This document shows positions 63,698 to 64,000 of a stretch of 64,000 nucleotides of DNA, piece by piece. This DNA comes from Cryptomeria japonica (taxonomy: Eukaryota; Streptophyta; Pinopsida; Cupressales; Cupressaceae): positions 651,962,468-652,026,467 of the forward strand of contig NC_081409.1 of NCBI RefSeq assembly GCF_030272615.1, written 5' to 3'. Made by a program: the position numbers and the translations under genes. The stretch's first letter is position 1, and each line of letters begins with the position of its first letter. The notes under the pieces are model-generated. The model did not search any database, was not told where the DNA came from, and saw only the letters and a list, made by a program, of their open reading frames with translations.

Positions 63698-63712
63698 ATA
63701 AATAATAATATT
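63698..63712. repeat. Target-site duplication, right copy
   Basis: Identical 15 bp to 57733-57747, directly at the 5' end of the LINE. Confidence 0.75.
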
Positions 63713-64000
63713 GATTACAAGAGTTGTGATAGAGCTGCAGTCCCCCCTCAAGAAATAAAAGAGATGATGAGGAAATATTAATCTCCAATGTGTAGTTGAA
63801 AATGAATGTTTTGAAAGTTAGGAACATTTCAAATTGAGGGAGGACTATGATGGTGATAAAATTAGAGATATCAAAATTGTTATGTCGATTTTTTTTATAT
63901 TTAGAACAAAATTTTAGTTACAAAAAATTTAGGTTTACAAAAGCTAAGCATCATGTAAAGTATTTTGTGACGAACAATTAATGTGACATAATTAATGTGA
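63713..64000. other. AT-rich flank to the window end
   Basis: No gene seen in these 288 bases. Confidence 0.5.

Overview
The window looks like nuclear DNA of a seed plant, most likely a gymnosperm. It is AT-rich, gene-poor and dominated by old, nested retrotransposons. It holds one small intron-containing gene and a short piece of plastid ndhD whose protein wording resembles gymnosperm plastomes. The gymnosperm call is inference; no species is claimed.

Layout. 1-1945: LTR-like sequence on the minus strand. 1946-5040: segment A, first copy of a locally repeated segment. 5045-6440 and 7430-9650: two truncated copies of a retroelement carrying an RNase H domain followed by an extra ORF. 9651-12577: no gene. 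12578-16758: LTR-flanked, copia-like element without a recognisable pol. 16830-19737: segment B, split by a solo LTR (17255-18934). 19738-25898: decayed L1-type LINE on the plus strand. 25899-37274: an 11.4-kb Athila-like Ty3/gypsy element on the minus strand, inserted into the 3' part of that LINE; it has two LTRs, a tRNA-Asp primer site, gag, pol, a 3' ORF and two polypurine tracts. 37275-38990: simple repeats. 39300-40920: third RNase H + ORF copy (minus). 40921-46889: AT-rich DNA with minisatellites and an LTR/PPT junction. 46890-49150: third, degenerate LINE (minus). 49170-52400: segment C. 54718-54935: plastid ndhD fragment. 55446-56093: the one apparently functional gene, a secreted EG45/plant natriuretic peptide-like protein of 137 residues in three exons. 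57748-63697: nearly complete L1-type LINE (minus) with a 15-bp target-site duplication.

Main observations. (1) An extra ORF starting M-G-G follows an RNase H domain in two copies, and a clearly homologous ORF sits at the 3' end of the Athila-like element. (2) The Athila-like element carries two polypurine tracts, each beside a perfect hairpin with a different stem but the same loop. (3) Both LINEs with a visible ORF1/ORF2 junction join the ORFs through an ATGA stop/start overlap. (4) A segment of about 3 kb occurs three times, and part of it matches the 3' flank of the EG45-like gene, hinting at an old tandem gene array now filled with transposons.
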